A stretch of DNA of 64,000 bases, taken from an uncultured Draconibacterium sp. Lineage in GTDB: Bacteria > Bacteroidota > Bacteroidia > Bacteroidales > Prolixibacteraceae. Of this stretch, positions 45,179 to 54,662 are shown piece by piece; the first letter of the stretch is position 1, and every line of letters begins with the position of its first letter. The notes under the pieces are model-generated. The model worked only from the letters and a program-made list of their open reading frames with translations. It ran no database searches and was not told where the DNA came from. The stretch lies in the NCBI RefSeq assembly GCF_913060805.1, contig NZ_CAJXTC010000021.1, forward strand, positions 1 through 64,000, written 5' to 3'. The position numbers and the translations under genes are program-made.

Positions 45179-45208
45179 AGTTCATACAGATTTTAAAAAA
45201 CCTGGGAA

Positions 45209-46090
45209 GTGGATATTGCTGGCGACATAAAACGAACATTTAAAGAGGGATCGGTTTTAACCCGGTTGATCTACATAAACATTGGTGTTTTTCTTTTGCT
45301 GAAAATCATTGGTGTATTCTTTTACCTCAGCGGACAAAGTTTACCTGTGTATGAGTGGTTGTCGGTTCCTTCGGTTGTCGATGTTTTGGTACAACGCCCG
45401 TGGACACCAATAACCTACATGTTTTTACACGAGCGATTTTTGCATCTCTTGTTTAATATGCTTGGCCTGTATTGGTTTGGGCAGCTGTTTCTTTATCATT
45501 TTGAAGGGGACAAAATGTTGGGTGTTTACCTGATGGGAGGCCTTTGGGGAGCATTTTTATACATCATTGCCTATAATTTTATTCCCGTATTCGATTCTGC
45601 TAACGCAATATTGCTGGGGGCTTCCGCATCAATTTTTGCTATTTTGGTAGCCGTAGCATTTTACGATCCCAACCGCGAGATACACCTGTTTTTTATCGGT
45701 CGTTTCCCGCTGAAATATGTAGCTGCTTTTTACGTTTTATTATCGGTGATCGGTATTTCTTCAACAAATGCCGGTGGTAATATTGCGCATTTGGGCGGTG
45801 CCTTTTGGGGATGGTTTTATATTTATCAATTGCGAAAAGGAAAAGATATGGGAGCCGGATTGGTAAACCTTGTAAATAAAATCGGTAAGTTTTTCGAGGG
45901 GCTTTTTAAGCATAAAAGTAAAATGAAAGTTACTTACCGAAAACCTCCGCGCGACGATCACGAATACAACCGTCAGAAACATCATCAGCAAGACGAGATC
46001 AATCGTATTCTGGATAAAATTGCAAAATCGGGTTACGAGAGTTTAACCAAAAAAGAAAAGGAATTGCTTTTTAAACAAGGGAAGAAATAG
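45209..46090 (+). CDS. Rhomboid family intramembrane serine protease (second copy)
   Basis: 293 aa with a GTG start. Catalytic Ser in LLGASASIFAIL and His in NIAHLGGAFWGW are intact, so the active site is complete. A cytosolic C-terminal tail of about 85 residues (KGLFKHKSKMKVTYRKPPRDDHEYNR) is rich in Lys and His and absent from the first copy; it carries a trailing LTKKEKELLFKQGKK helix that may bind a partner. Tandem with the first copy but only moderately alike. Confidence 0.9.
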   Translation: MDIAGDIKRTFKEGSVLTRLIYINIGVFLLLKIIGVFFYLSGQSLPVYEWLSVPSVVDVLVQRPWTPITYMFLHERFLHLLFNMLGLYWFGQLFLYHFEGDKMLGVYLMGGLWGAFLYIIAYNFIPVFDSANAILLGASASIFAILVAVAFYDPNREIHLFFIGRFPLKYVAAFYVLLSVIGISSTNAGGNIAHLGGAFWGWFYIYQLRKGKDMGAGLVNLVNKIGKFFEGLFKHKSKMKVTYRKPPRDDHEYNRQKHHQQDEINRILDKIAKSGYESLTKKEKELLFKQGKK

Positions 46091-46200
46091 TCTGCAGTCG
46101 CAGTTTTCAGTTTTCAGATTGAAAAGGTGTTTGGTATTTTCAGATAAAACGCCACCTAAGAACCATAATTAATCCTTCAACCTTAATCAATAATCCTTCT

Positions 46201-47133
46201 TTAGTCCTCTTCCTGATAAGTGTGTGCCTGGTAAATACTGGCATTCAGTTCAAAGCCGATCAGCAAAATCAACGACATTACATACATCAGAAAAAGGATG
46301 GCCAGTAACGTCCCGATGGAACCGTAAAGTTTGTTGTACTGGCTAAAGTTATTCAGGTAATACGACATGGCTGCAAAACCGATAATACTCAGTACGGTTG
46401 CCAGTGTTCCTCCAGCCGAGATAAACCGCCACTTTGTTTTTTTTGCCGGCGCCATATAATACAGAAACGAGAAAGCAAAAAAGAAGATTGTGATGGTTAT
46501 TATCCATTTTCCGGCAATCAGCAAATACACCAGAAACTTGTCTTGAATAATGTCAATCCGGTCGAGGTAATTGATTAACATTTGCCCACCTGTTAACAAG
46601 GCAATTGCAACGGTAAGTGCCAGGGTAAAAACCACCAGCATTAGAGCTGCTGCCATATATTGGCTCCACCATTTTCGGCGGTTGATATTGTGCACCGTAG
46701 CATCAAAAGCACTCATCATCGATACAAAACCGTTAGTAGCAAAAATTAGGGCCATAACAAAGTTCAGCGACAATAAATCACCACGTGGTCGCATCACAAT
46801 TTCGGTGATGGTTTCTTCTATTGTGGGCCACACACTTACAGGAACTATTTCCTGAATAATTACAAAAAGTTCATCCTGGAATCCACTGAGCGGAATCAGC
46901 GTGAAAAGGAAAATAATACCGGGAAATAAGGCAATAAAAAAGGAAAAAGCAATTCCTGATGCACGGGTTGTTATCGATCCGTCGACGATACTTCTCCAGA
47001 AAAACAACAAAACATCGTACAGGGGAACACCATCAAAAAGCGGGAGCGAAATACGTTTGGCGTGTTCAACGGCTCTTTCGCTCAACTTTTTAATTCGCTT
47101 AAAAGTGATTTTTTCCGCTGCCATATCGGCCAT
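46201..47133 (-). CDS. YihY/BrkB family membrane protein
   Basis: 310 aa with about six transmembrane segments and the family core ITTRASGIAFSFFIALFPGIIFLFTLIP. Often called ribonuclease BN by mistake; the family has no established nuclease activity and is probably a membrane transporter or envelope protein. Start ATG at 47133 overlaps the DUF4783 stop by one base, so the two are co-translated. A charged N-terminal cytosolic part precedes TM1. Confidence 0.88.
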   Translation of the reverse strand: MADMAAEKITFKRIKKLSERAVEHAKRISLPLFDGVPLYDVLLFFWRSIVDGSITTRASGIAFSFFIALFPGIIFLFTLIPLSGFQDELFVIIQEIVPVSVWPTIEETITEIVMRPRGDLLSLNFVMALIFATNGFVSMMSAFDATVHNINRRKWWSQYMAAALMLVVFTLALTVAIALLTGGQMLINYLDRIDIIQDKFLVYLLIAGKWIITITIFFFAFSFLYYMAPAKKTKWRFISAGGTLATVLSIIGFAAMSYYLNNFSQYNKLYGSIGTLLAILFLMYVMSLILLIGFELNASIYQAHTYQEED

Positions 47134-47546
47134 TACTGTTGTTCAATTCGTAGTTGGTGAATGTATTGTTTGCCATCGTTTTGTTTCAGCAAAAAGTAAA
47201 CCCTGAAATCGCCTTTTTCTGTTTTTAATTTCCCGATTACGTATTGCGCGTTCTCTTTTCCACTGTCGTGAATAATGCTAAAAGAATTTTCTTCCAGCGG
47301 GGGAAATTTATTGAAAAAGTTGGCCACAATTTGTTGGGCCTGGGCTTTGCTGTATACATTGTCGTTATCAAGTACTACCAGTTCTACGTTTTGGTTAAAA
47401 TAAGAGGAAAGTGCTTTCGCATCTCCGGTTGCCAAACCAACATTAATTTCGTTCGGAACCTTTTTATCCTGAGGCGATTCAGCAGCGCCTGCCAGCAAAC
47501 TGCAAAATATCAGGATAATTGAAAATATATGTTTAAAATTTTTCAT
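47133..47546 (-). CDS. DUF4783 domain-containing exported protein
   Basis: 137-aa secreted or periplasmic protein with an N-terminal signal peptide (MKNFKHIFSIILIFCSLLAGA). The rest is an NTF2-like alpha+beta fold by my reading: EINVGLATGDAKALSSYFNQNVELVVL, then a C-terminal strand pair ending RIEQQ. Start-stop overlap with the BrkB-type gene downstream. No catalytic residues recognised; function unknown. Confidence 0.75.
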   Translation of the reverse strand: MKNFKHIFSIILIFCSLLAGAAESPQDKKVPNEINVGLATGDAKALSSYFNQNVELVVLDNDNVYSKAQAQQIVANFFNKFPPLEENSFSIIHDSGKENAQYVIGKLKTEKGDFRVYFLLKQNDGKQYIHQLRIEQQ

Positions 47547-47887
47547 TCGTTTATAATTATATTTTTCAGCGGTAACTCATGTAACTCGCATAATCATACT
47601 TCTGTGTATTTCGCAACTTTTTATTATGCTCGTTTCATCATATTTTAATTCAGCATATGTGCTGCATAATAAGCAAAAACTATGCAAAAACACTTTTATA
47701 CGCTTATTTTTACTGTAAATTTATAAAATTAAAAATCAATTGGGCGATTGTTGTAGAAACATAATTATATTTAATTCGCCTTCAGAGGATTATGTGTTGA
47801 TGCCTTTTTGTCATCCGAAAAGTGTGAGAATTGGATAAAACCCCGGCGGTTTATGCATGATTTCTGTACAAAAACGATTTTAGCGAA
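47547..47887. other. 341-bp divergent intergenic region before rlmH
   Basis: No gene seen. AT-rich, with a nested palindrome: TTATTATGC (47621-47629) pairs with GCATAATAA (47664-47672), and CAGCA/TGCTG (47651-47655 with 47660-47664) lies inside. No perfect TAnnTTTG box was found for rlmH. Confidence 0.5.
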
Positions 47888-48361
47888 ATGAAGATTACAT
47901 TACTGGTTGTTGGTAAAACTGATGCGGCTTACATACGCGATGGGATAAATGAATATTTAAAACGCCTGAAACACTACATCAGTTTCGATATGGAAGTTAT
48001 CCCCGATATTAAAAAGGGAAAAAATACCAACCCGGAAATGCAGAAAAATAAGGAAGGCGAAATTATTCTTTCAAAACTGGCGCCGGGCAAAGAATTGCAT
48101 TTGTTCGATGAGAAAGGGAAAATGTTCTCGTCGGTAGAGTTTTCGCGGTTTCTGGAGAAAAAAATGGTAAGCGGACCCAAAGAGCTGATTCTGGTGGTTG
48201 GTGGTCCTTACGGTTTTTCGGAAGAGGTGTATAAACGAGCCAGCTCGAAAATTTCGCTATCGCGGTTAACATTTTCGCATCAAATGGTGCGATTGTTGTG
48301 TGTTGAGCAAGTATACAGAGCAATGACAATTTTAAAAGGCGAACCGTATCATCATGAATAG
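47888..48361 (+). CDS. rlmH: 23S rRNA (pseudouridine1915-N3)-methyltransferase RlmH
   Basis: 157-aa SPOUT-class dimeric methyltransferase that modifies pseudouridine 1915 in 23S rRNA helix 69. The SAM-binding trefoil knot region LILVVGGPYGFSEEVYKRA and the C-terminal motif LRLTFSHQMVRLLCVEQVYRA-like (RLTFSHQMVRLLCVEQVYR) with YHHE tail are diagnostic. Length is standard. Three bases separate it from the histidine kinase start. Confidence 0.97.
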   Translation: MKITLLVVGKTDAAYIRDGINEYLKRLKHYISFDMEVIPDIKKGKNTNPEMQKNKEGEIILSKLAPGKELHLFDEKGKMFSSVEFSRFLEKKMVSGPKELILVVGGPYGFSEEVYKRASSKISLSRLTFSHQMVRLLCVEQVYRAMTILKGEPYHHE

Positions 48362-48364
48362 CTA

Positions 48365-51300
48365 ATGTTGGTTAAACTAAATAAATATACATACCTCATT
48401 TTGGCCATCGGTATTTTGGTTGTGGCTGCCATTATCGAAAATGGTTTGCTCCGGCGAAATCCGGAAACCAAACTTATCGACGATTTTCAAACGCAGTTGC
48501 TGGCAAACGAAACCGAACTTCAGAATAAGCTGCAGGAAATTAAACAGGTACTGCTTGAAGATGAACTGGATGAGGATATCAGCGAATTTTTTAGCCGCGA
48601 TGAAACACTGATCCGCGAAACCGGATTTGGTGCGATGGTTTTTAAAAATAAGGAGCTGTTTTTTTGGTCCGACCGCGGAATTACTTTCTACGACAGGCTG
48701 GAAGATTTGCCAAAAACCAGTGGTCTGGTGCAATTGCCAAACGGCTATTACCTGGTCGACACACTGAATGTAGGCGAGTATACAGCTGCCGTTTTTCATT
48801 TAATAAAACGCAATTACACCTACGAAAACAAGTACCTGCAAAATAATTTCTTTAAAAGTTACAGGCTCCCCAGCGATTATATTATTCGAACCAAAAAGTA
48901 CACCCGGGGTTACGACATTGTCGATTTGAAAGGCGATTACCTTTTCACTCTTTTGCCCTACGGAAATTATTTGTGTACCACTAATCAGCTGTATTTTCCC
49001 GGTGCCATTTATTTTATCGGGCTTATTTTACTGCTGTTTTATTTCCGAAAAGAATTTGTAGAGAGCGATGCGGCCTTCTTTCTGAAACTGGTTTCGCTGG
49101 GTGTGGCGCTGTTTGTGGTGTATTGGATTCACCTAATTTTTCAGGTGCCCAAAGTGTTCTTCCATCTCAAATTTTTTAGTCCCGATTATTTTGCCATAAA
49201 CGACTGGTTGCCATCGCTGGGCGATTATTTTTTGTTGGCCATATTTTTCCTGTTCTGGATTTACAATTTCGCTATCGATTTGAATATTCCGGATTTGCAG
49301 AAAAACTCGGGTTTGCCGCGAAAAATTATCATTACCCTGCTTTTGATTTTTAACGCCAGCCTGTATTTGATGGTCGATAATTTGGTAAAAGAACTCATCT
49401 ATAATTCAACTGTTTCGTTTGCGCTGAACAAGATTATCGACATCTCTCCACAAAGTATTTTGGGGATTTTTGCAGTAAGTTTGCTATTGTTGGGTGTCGT
49501 TTTTTTTACCATCAGGGTAAACGAAAAAACGCTGAAGAATTTTAAACTCCACCAACTGGTTTTATTAACGCTGGCAATTAGTTTATTTTTTGCCGGAGTA
49601 CAATACCTTGCCGTACAAAATGTATCTATTTACGCCTTGTTGCTCTTTATTATTTGCGTTATACTTTCTTCGCTGGTAACGCGGCACTACCTGCAAACCT
49701 TTACTTTAAGTTATCTGATTATTTATGTGGCGGTGGTTTCGGTTTATTCGTTGGTTGTTATTAACCGCACCATCAGCAAAAAGGATAAAGAACAACAGAA
49801 ATTGTTGGCTGTAACTCTGGTTGCTGAGCGCGATCCGGCTGCCGAAGTTTTTATGACCGAGATACAATACCAGCTTACAGAAGATGGGGCCATAAAAAGT
49901 TTGTTAAACCAGAACCGTGATGAAGATGCAGTTGAATATATCCGGCAATCGTATTTCAATACCTATTTCAGAAAATACCTGCTGAATATTTATGTGTGCC
50001 ACAGTAACGATAATTTGATTATTCAGCCCGATGATCGTGAAGTTTCGTGCAGGCCGTTTATGGATGATCAGATTGAGGCGCAGGGTTTACAAATTCCGGG
50101 TACCAATTTTTATTTTATGGATAATATGAACGGACGGATTTCGTACACCGGTCGTTGGGATTATCCTAAGGTTGACGGAGGAAGAGGCGTTACCATTTAT
50201 ATCGATCTGGATTCGGATTTGTTGTTTGAAGGAATTGGTTTCCCGGAGTTGCTGATCGACAAATCGATGGCTCGGTCTGATATTTACCGCAAATTCAATT
50301 ATGCCAAATATTATGCCGGCGAGCTTACCGATAAATACGGTGATTACAACTACAACTACAACGGGCATGTTTACCTGAAATCTGATGACGAGTTTTCATT
50401 TCTTCGTCAGGATAAATACGAGCACCTGGTTTACCACACCAGCCAGCAGAATTATGTAGTGGTTTCCAGAGAGTTGCTTACGCCGATCGATTACCTGATT
50501 TCTTTCCCGTATTTATTTGTGTTCTATTTTCTTACGCTGCTGGTTGTGCTTATAATAATCAATCAGTCGATTCGGGAGAAAAGGGTATTTTTCGATCTGA
50601 AATTTAAGATTCAGGCGGCTATCATTTCCATCGTTTTTATTTCGTTAATGGTTGTTGCCGGGGTAACGCTTTTTTATAATATTAAAGAATACCGGCAGAA
50701 ACACCAGGACGATTTGAACGAGAAAATGAAATCGATTTCAGAAGAAATTGATATGCGCCTGACCGATAAACGAGAAATTACACCGGATCTGGAAGAGTGG
50801 ATGCGCGAGGAGCTGGCGAAGCTCTCGAACATTTTCCGAACAGATATTAATATTTACGGAACCGATGGGCGGCTTATTGCTTCATCGCGTTCCGAGATTT
50901 ATGCGCGGGGACTTGTATCGTCGCGAATAAATGCACGTGCCAATTACGAAGTTTATCAGAATTACTCCATCAGCTATTTTCAGCCCGAAAATATTGGCCG
51001 GCTTTCGTATTTGTCAGCATACCGTCCAATTATCAATAATTACGGCGATTATCTGGGTGTGATTAATCTGCCATATTTTATCCGGCAGGATAACTACAGC
51101 CAGGAGATTTCCACCTTTATTGTGGCTTTCATCAACCTCTACGTTCTGCTGTTTTTGGCCAGTATTATTGCGGCCGTTTTTATTGCTAACCAGATTACAC
51201 GTCCGCTGGTTGTTATTCAGGAGAACCTGCAAAAAATGCAGCTGGGTAAACGCAACGAGCCCATTCAGTACAATCGGAAAGACGAAATTGGTAGCCTGGT

Positions 51301-52039
51301 TCGGGAATACAATAAAAAGGTTGATGAACTGGCGGTGAGTGCCGATTTGCTGGCACGTTCGGAACGGGAATCGGCGTGGCGCGAAATGGCCAAACAAATT
51401 GCACACGAGATTAAAAATCCTCTTACACCAATGAAACTGAACATTCAGTATTTGCAGCGTGCCAAGGGGAAAAACGAAGAATACAACGAGTTTTTAGATC
51501 GGGTGACCTCAACGCTTATCGAGCAGATCGACAACCTTTCGAATATTGCTACCGAGTTCTCGAACTTTGCCAAAATTCCAACGGCCCGTAACCAGGTATT
51601 CTGTTTGGCCGAGCAGCTGAAAAAATCGATTGATCTGTATGAAACGCACAGTGAAATCGACATTAAATTTGATTCGAACGGCTACGAAAATCTTGAAGTA
51701 AATGCCGACAGAGAGCAGTTGTCGCGGGCAATTATAAATCTGATCCGAAATGCCATTCAGGCCATTCCCGAAGGGCGGAAAGGAAGGATTAAAATCAGGC
51801 TCGACCGACGCCAGCACATGGCTGTAATTTCGGTGCAAGACAACGGTTCGGGTATTGATGCCGAGTTGCGCGATAAATTGTTTAGCCCAAGTTTTACCAC
51901 TAAAACAAGTGGTATGGGATTGGGACTTTCGATTGTAAAGAATATCGTTGAAAATTTTGCCGGCAAAATCTGGTTCGAAACCGAGATGGGAAAAGGCACC
52001 ACTTTTTACCTCGAAATTCCGGTGTACGAGGAAACATAG
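48365..52039 (+). CDS. Very large NtrY-like sensor histidine kinase
   Basis: 1224-aa membrane sensor, roughly twice the usual NtrY length. One N-terminal TM (about 8-25), an extracytoplasmic segment, a block of about eight TMs (about 205-465), a second extracytoplasmic domain, further TMs (about 720-780), a third extracytoplasmic segment (780-920), a TM, then HAMP (DEIGSLVREYNKKVDEL) and HisKA with phosphorylated His1014 in AHEIKNPLTPMK. The HATPase_c domain keeps the N box NLIRNAIQA and G boxes (DNGSGID, GMGLGLSIVKNI). No response regulator is adjacent. Starts 3 bp after rlmH. Confidence 0.93.
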   Translation: MLVKLNKYTYLILAIGILVVAAIIENGLLRRNPETKLIDDFQTQLLANETELQNKLQEIKQVLLEDELDEDISEFFSRDETLIRETGFGAMVFKNKELFFWSDRGITFYDRLEDLPKTSGLVQLPNGYYLVDTLNVGEYTAAVFHLIKRNYTYENKYLQNNFFKSYRLPSDYIIRTKKYTRGYDIVDLKGDYLFTLLPYGNYLCTTNQLYFPGAIYFIGLILLLFYFRKEFVESDAAFFLKLVSLGVALFVVYWIHLIFQVPKVFFHLKFFSPDYFAINDWLPSLGDYFLLAIFFLFWIYNFAIDLNIPDLQKNSGLPRKIIITLLLIFNASLYLMVDNLVKELIYNSTVSFALNKIIDISPQSILGIFAVSLLLLGVVFFTIRVNEKTLKNFKLHQLVLLTLAISLFFAGVQYLAVQNVSIYALLLFIICVILSSLVTRHYLQTFTLSYLIIYVAVVSVYSLVVINRTISKKDKEQQKLLAVTLVAERDPAAEVFMTEIQYQLTEDGAIKSLLNQNRDEDAVEYIRQSYFNTYFRKYLLNIYVCHSNDNLIIQPDDREVSCRPFMDDQIEAQGLQIPGTNFYFMDNMNGRISYTGRWDYPKVDGGRGVTIYIDLDSDLLFEGIGFPELLIDKSMARSDIYRKFNYAKYYAGELTDKYGDYNYNYNGHVYLKSDDEFSFLRQDKYEHLVYHTSQQNYVVVSRELLTPIDYLISFPYLFVFYFLTLLVVLIIINQSIREKRVFFDLKFKIQAAIISIVFISLMVVAGVTLFYNIKEYRQKHQDDLNEKMKSISEEIDMRLTDKREITPDLEEWMREELAKLSNIFRTDINIYGTDGRLIASSRSEIYARGLVSSRINARANYEVYQNYSISYFQPENIGRLSYLSAYRPIINNYGDYLGVINLPYFIRQDNYSQEISTFIVAFINLYVLLFLASIIAAVFIANQITRPLVVIQENLQKMQLGKRNEPIQYNRKDEIGSLVREYNKKVDELAVSADLLARSERESAWREMAKQIAHEIKNPLTPMKLNIQYLQRAKGKNEEYNEFLDRVTSTLIEQIDNLSNIATEFSNFAKIPTARNQVFCLAEQLKKSIDLYETHSEIDIKFDSNGYENLEVNADREQLSRAIINLIRNAIQAIPEGRKGRIKIRLDRRQHMAVISVQDNGSGIDAELRDKLFSPSFTTKTSGMGLGLSIVKNIVENFAGKIWFETEMGKGTTFYLEIPVYEET

Positions 52040-52061
52040 AAAAATTAAAAACAAGAAAAAC

Positions 52062-52460
52062 ATGGTTCCATTATCGTTTAAAGAAATAACCGAACGACTA
52101 AGAATAATTGAATTCCCCAAAATCGATGTGGTAATTGGCATTGGCACCGGCGGCGTTCCGGCAGCAACAATGGTGGCTTATCATCTTGATGCCGAGCTTT
52201 TGGTGATGACCCTGAATTATCGCGATGAAGAAAATAATCCGCGCTTCAACGAACCTAAAGTGCTGGAAAAAGCCAACTGGGATTTGGAAGGGAAGCGCAT
52301 TTTGCTGGTCGACGATGTATCGGTATCGGGAAAAACCATGGAGGCTGCACTTCAGCAGCTAAAAGGTTTGCATGTAAAAACCTGCGCCATGAAAGGAAGA
52401 GCCGATTATGTGCTGTTTCCCGAAATTAAAGATTGTGTAAAATGGCCATGGAAACCTTAA
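52062..52460 (+). CDS. Phosphoribosyltransferase family protein
   Basis: 132 aa from the ATG at 52062; a longer open frame back to 51948 would overlap the kinase gene. Type I PRTase fold with the PRPP loop ILLVDDVSVSGKTMEAA and the GTGGVPAATM loop. The family includes hypoxanthine, xanthine and pyrimidine PRTases and regulators such as PyrR; the active-site base-binding hood is too short to assign. It sits 22 bp after the kinase, so they may be co-expressed. Confidence 0.85.
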   Translation: MVPLSFKEITERLRIIEFPKIDVVIGIGTGGVPAATMVAYHLDAELLVMTLNYRDEENNPRFNEPKVLEKANWDLEGKRILLVDDVSVSGKTMEAALQQLKGLHVKTCAMKGRADYVLFPEIKDCVKWPWKP

Positions 52461-52483
52461 TCTGGCTGAAATTGAAACTTGAA

Positions 52484-52954
52484 ATGAAGTACTCAAAATA
52501 TTTGATTGTGTGTTGTTTGGTGTGGATGGTTGCGTGTACAACTCCATCATCAAAAGAAGATTACCTCAATCGGTTTGAACGTTTTGTTAAGCGGGTAGAC
52601 AATAATCATGATAAATACGGTAGGAAAGACTGGGAGTGGGCCGATGAAAAATTTGAAAGGTACAATTCGGAGTGGTACCTCGAATATCGCGACGATTTTA
52701 CGGTTGAAGATCAGATAAAAATTAAAGGGCTGATTATTAAATATCACGCGCTAAAAAATAAAGAAAGTATTGGCGATATGCTTCGCGATCTGTTTAAAGA
52801 TGACGTAAATAAGATTGGTGATAAAATACAGAAATACATTGATGAAGATTTTGAAGAGGATCGGGATAAAATAATTGATGGCGCTTTTGAAATTGGCGAT
52901 TCGGCCGTGAAGGTTATGGAAGATGCTGTGCGGAAGCTGGATGAGTCTTTTTAG
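52484..52954 (+). CDS. Small lipoprotein, DUF6565-like
   Basis: 156 aa from the ATG at 52484. The frame extends upstream to 52433, overlapping the PRTase gene, but that start lacks an N-terminal signal arrangement. The chosen start gives a lipoprotein signal MKYSKYLIVCCLVWMVACT with Cys18 at the lipobox. The mature part is charged and helical: DYLNRFERFVKRVDNNHDKY, then WADEKFERYNSEW. It resembles the DUF6565-type proteins common in Bacteroidota; function unknown. Convergent with the next gene. Confidence 0.78.
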   Translation: MKYSKYLIVCCLVWMVACTTPSSKEDYLNRFERFVKRVDNNHDKYGRKDWEWADEKFERYNSEWYLEYRDDFTVEDQIKIKGLIIKYHALKNKESIGDMLRDLFKDDVNKIGDKIQKYIDEDFEEDRDKIIDGAFEIGDSAVKVMEDAVRKLDESF

Positions 52955-52964
52955 TCTCTAATGT

Positions 52965-54008
52965 TTATTCAATACAACGATCCATTAAATCTCGGGGAAC
53001 CGACAGGAATAAAGCAACGCTGGCATAAGGAGCGCCTGAAACAGTAGACTTGATCAGGTAGTCGGTATCCGGGCGGGGCAATGTGCTCCCCGGTTTAAAG
53101 TTCGATTCGGTAACGTTGAAATTGATATTGTTTGAGTAGCCAAATTTCGCCTCAAAACCAACCCATTTATTTATTTGTGTAATAATTCCAACCGTAGCAT
53201 CAATGGTAGATTGACGCAGCTGAATACTTTCGGTTTCATTTAAAATAGTATCGTCAACACGCACCGTGTAACTGGTTCCCGAAATCTCGGCATCGCAAAC
53301 TACATAAAATCTTTTGTTGATTTGTTTCCAGGCCTTAAAACCTTGCGGCAAAAGTAAATCCAAACCAATACCGTTTGCAAAACGTTTTGAGTAGTTAAAA
53401 ACCGGGTAAATGGCCGGATCGCCAAAAGTATAGCCAAAATAAGCGCCGAAAGCATAATAGGTGTTCAGGTCTTTTCGGGTGGCATAACCAATCGCAAGCG
53501 ATGATTTTAGCAAGTCGCCAAAAGAAAAGTATTTGTTGTTGTGAATATGAAAATCGCCTGCCAGACTCCAGTCGGTTTGCACAACCAGCGAGTGATTATC
53601 GTACAAATGAAACATCCCTTTCAGGTCAAAACCCAAACGCCGCAAGCCTCTGTCATTCAGTCCAACGTACATGGGGTAGTCGCCGGGTTTTATGTCCTCA
53701 AAGTAAAACTGCTCGTTTACGTAGCGAAATCCACCGGTTAGTTTTACCCGCTGTTTATTCAAAATCGGGAATTTTAAACGTGCAGTAACGGTTCTGTTTC
53801 CTGTAATTTCTGCCGAGCCGTCGCCAATTTGCGGAATCTCCGAAGTGGATGAAATATTGTACTGAAAAGGGCCTTCCATTTTTAGGTACAGAAAACGTGT
53901 AGGCAAATTGTTTTCAAAATAAGGCGTCCAGTCTTCGCGCGAAAGGGTGTCCTGCGCAAATCCTGCCATCGAAATAAAAACGAGTATGAGTCCTAAAAAA
54001 TATTTCAC
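52965..54008 (-). CDS. Outer-membrane beta-barrel protein (DUF6268-like)
   Basis: 347 aa from a GTG at 54008, giving a clean signal peptide (MKYFLGLILVFISMAGFAQ). A TTG at 54035 is also open but adds nine unlikely residues. The mature protein has many alternating-polarity strands with aromatic girdle residues, for example VKLTGGFRYVNEQFYFE, as in 14-16-strand outer-membrane barrels. Last gene of the operon beginning with the 1211-aa fusion. Function unknown. Confidence 0.75.
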   Translation of the reverse strand: MKYFLGLILVFISMAGFAQDTLSREDWTPYFENNLPTRFLYLKMEGPFQYNISSTSEIPQIGDGSAEITGNRTVTARLKFPILNKQRVKLTGGFRYVNEQFYFEDIKPGDYPMYVGLNDRGLRRLGFDLKGMFHLYDNHSLVVQTDWSLAGDFHIHNNKYFSFGDLLKSSLAIGYATRKDLNTYYAFGAYFGYTFGDPAIYPVFNYSKRFANGIGLDLLLPQGFKAWKQINKRFYVVCDAEISGTSYTVRVDDTILNETESIQLRQSTIDATVGIITQINKWVGFEAKFGYSNNINFNVTESNFKPGSTLPRPDTDYLIKSTVSGAPYASVALFLSVPRDLMDRCIE

Positions 54009-54035
54009 AAGCCTATTAACGTACAATTGATACAA

Positions 54036-54662
54036 TTATTTTCTTAAAACGGTGGCGCCCAGGTTTTTTTTGCCATTATTTTGGATCACCTGCCAGCCGC
54101 GCTTTTCCAGTTCTTTAGAAATGTTTCGGTTTATAAATCCATGTGTTACCAAAATAACCTGTTTGTTTTGCTCCGCTTTTCGTTCAATAAACGAACAAAC
54201 ATCGTCAACACGCTCACGTGCTTCCTGAAACGATTCCGTCCCCGGTTTTTCGAGCCCCATTAACCACGTTGTTCTCGATATGGAAGTCCAGGCTTTAAAA
54301 GGCAAATACAGGGGGAGCCAAACCATGTGCATCTCAAATTCGTTGAGTTCCTGCAATGAGACGATTGTTGCCGAATCGCCAAAAAGTTTTAACCCGGTTG
54401 CAATCGAACGCGACAAACCACTAACATAAACCGTGTCGGTTATACGTTCCGGAACTTTGCTCAGTACCGTATCCGGATCGAACTGACTGATCGGAGCAGT
54501 GTCGTAAGCATCGCGCATTTTTGAAGCTTTTTTGGCACCCATCCAGCCATGGCGCTCCAGTTTTACCGAGGCATGCCGAATCAAAATCACTTCCTGTGCC
54601 ACCGATTTTTGCACGCATAAAATGATTCCGAGAAAAAATATGAGTTGGGTAAGTATCTTCAA
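54036..54662 (-). CDS. Histidine phosphatase (branch 1) family protein, exported
   Basis: 208 aa. A signal peptide (MKILTQLIFFLGIILCVQKSVA) leads into the phosphoglycerate-mutase-like domain with the catalytic RHG motif as LIRHASVKLERHG. A second histidine is in VTHGFINRNIS. Because it is exported, it probably acts on a periplasmic phosphate ester, not on a glycolytic intermediate. Its ATG overlaps the stop of the upstream 1211-aa gene by 4 bp, indicating translational coupling. Confidence 0.88.
   Translation of the reverse strand: MKILTQLIFFLGIILCVQKSVAQEVILIRHASVKLERHGWMGAKKASKMRDAYDTAPISQFDPDTVLSKVPERITDTVYVSGLSRSIATGLKLFGDSATIVSLQELNEFEMHMVWLPLYLPFKAWTSISRTTWLMGLEKPGTESFQEARERVDDVCSFIERKAEQNKQVILVTHGFINRNISKELEKRGWQVIQNNGKKNLGATVLRK

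Noticed and set aside
51509-52147. 212-codon open frame antisense to the histidine kinase end and PRTase
   Set aside because: Overlaps the conserved HATPase and PRPP-loop coding regions; shadow.
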